Below are positions 5,386-5,482 of a DNA stretch of 5,482 bases, piece after piece. The notes below the pieces were generated by a model that ran no database searches, was not told where the DNA came from, and saw nothing but the letters and a program-made list of their open reading frames with translations. Both the position numbers and the translations under genes were made by a program. This DNA comes from an uncultured Acidobacteriota bacterium. GTDB taxonomy: Bacteria > Acidobacteriota > Blastocatellia > Pyrinomonadales > Pyrinomonadaceae. The stretch lies in NCBI GenBank assembly GCA_902826385.1, contig CADEEU010000250.1, positions 1 to 5,482 of the forward strand, written 5' to 3'. Every line of letters starts with the position of its first letter. The stretch's first letter is position 1.

Positions 5386-5482
5386 ATGTCGACATCTGTT
5401 AAAAAAGATCCTCGTGAAAAGTCGAACCCGGACGTCGAAAAAGCCCTCAGGGAAGCAGAGGAGCCGGGCCCGCATATCACGT
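5386..5482 (+). CDS. Start of an unrecognised charged protein, cut by the window end
   Basis: Only 32 codons are visible. The start is well supported: GGGAGGAG at 5373-5380 lies 5 bases before ATG 5386, and the frame stays open to the edge. The peptide begins MSTSVKKDPREKSNPD and continues highly charged (Lys, Glu, Asp, Arg), without a signal peptide or membrane segment, as in a soluble protein or a disordered N-terminal extension. It follows the response regulator by 19 bases with the same type of strong ribosome-binding site, suggesting one operon. It could be a partner of the receiver, but nothing visible shows that and no family is assigned. Confidence 0.7.
   Translation, partial: MSTSVKKDPREKSNPDVEKALREAEEPGPHIT

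Overview
The window is compact, moderate-GC bacterial chromosome with six complete protein genes, one partial gene and two structured non-coding stretches. Gene content and protein style (a secreted acidobacterial-type beta-rich protein, an HPWHG-type family I pyrophosphatase, a poxvirus-like topoisomerase IB, a Crp/Fnr regulator lacking the cAMP signature, an lmo0937-type small membrane protein) suggest an Acidobacteriota relative, perhaps Blastocatellia. That placement is inference; no rRNA or other marker gene is present.

Left half (1-3247): four genes in alternating orientation with almost no spacing. A secreted protein (+, 34-981) overlaps the 3' end of a short crotonase-fold protein (-, 971-1537) by 11 bp. 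The crotonase and the inorganic pyrophosphatase (+, 1567-2184) diverge from a 29-bp gap. That gap contains part of a good sigma70-like promoter, placed so that the pyrophosphatase mRNA would begin at or next to its ATG (leaderless). The pyrophosphatase then converges on topoisomerase IB (-, 2186-3247) with one base between the stop codons. The alternating strands mean these four genes do not form an operon.

Middle (3248-3615): a 368-bp gap without a protein gene. It holds a row of inverted repeats ending in a convincing intrinsic terminator that works only on the minus strand. No minus-strand gene lies directly upstream of that terminator, so the simplest reading is an unannotated structured small RNA of about 240-300 nt, transcribed on the minus strand and ending just before topIB. 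This is the most novel element of the window.

Right half (3616-5482): a Crp/Fnr-family regulator is followed by a 291-bp regulatory gap with hairpins, a weak terminator, a sigma54-like promoter match and a small dyad. Then come three co-directional genes with strong Shine-Dalgarno sequences: a 50-aa two-helix membrane protein, a single-domain response regulator with a basic tail, and the start of an unrecognised charged protein cut by the window edge. The three look like one transcription unit, possibly a stress or signalling cassette. The membrane-protein and regulator genes are separated by a spacer that can fold in two mutually exclusive ways. The link between the Crp-like protein and this cassette is inferred from proximity only.
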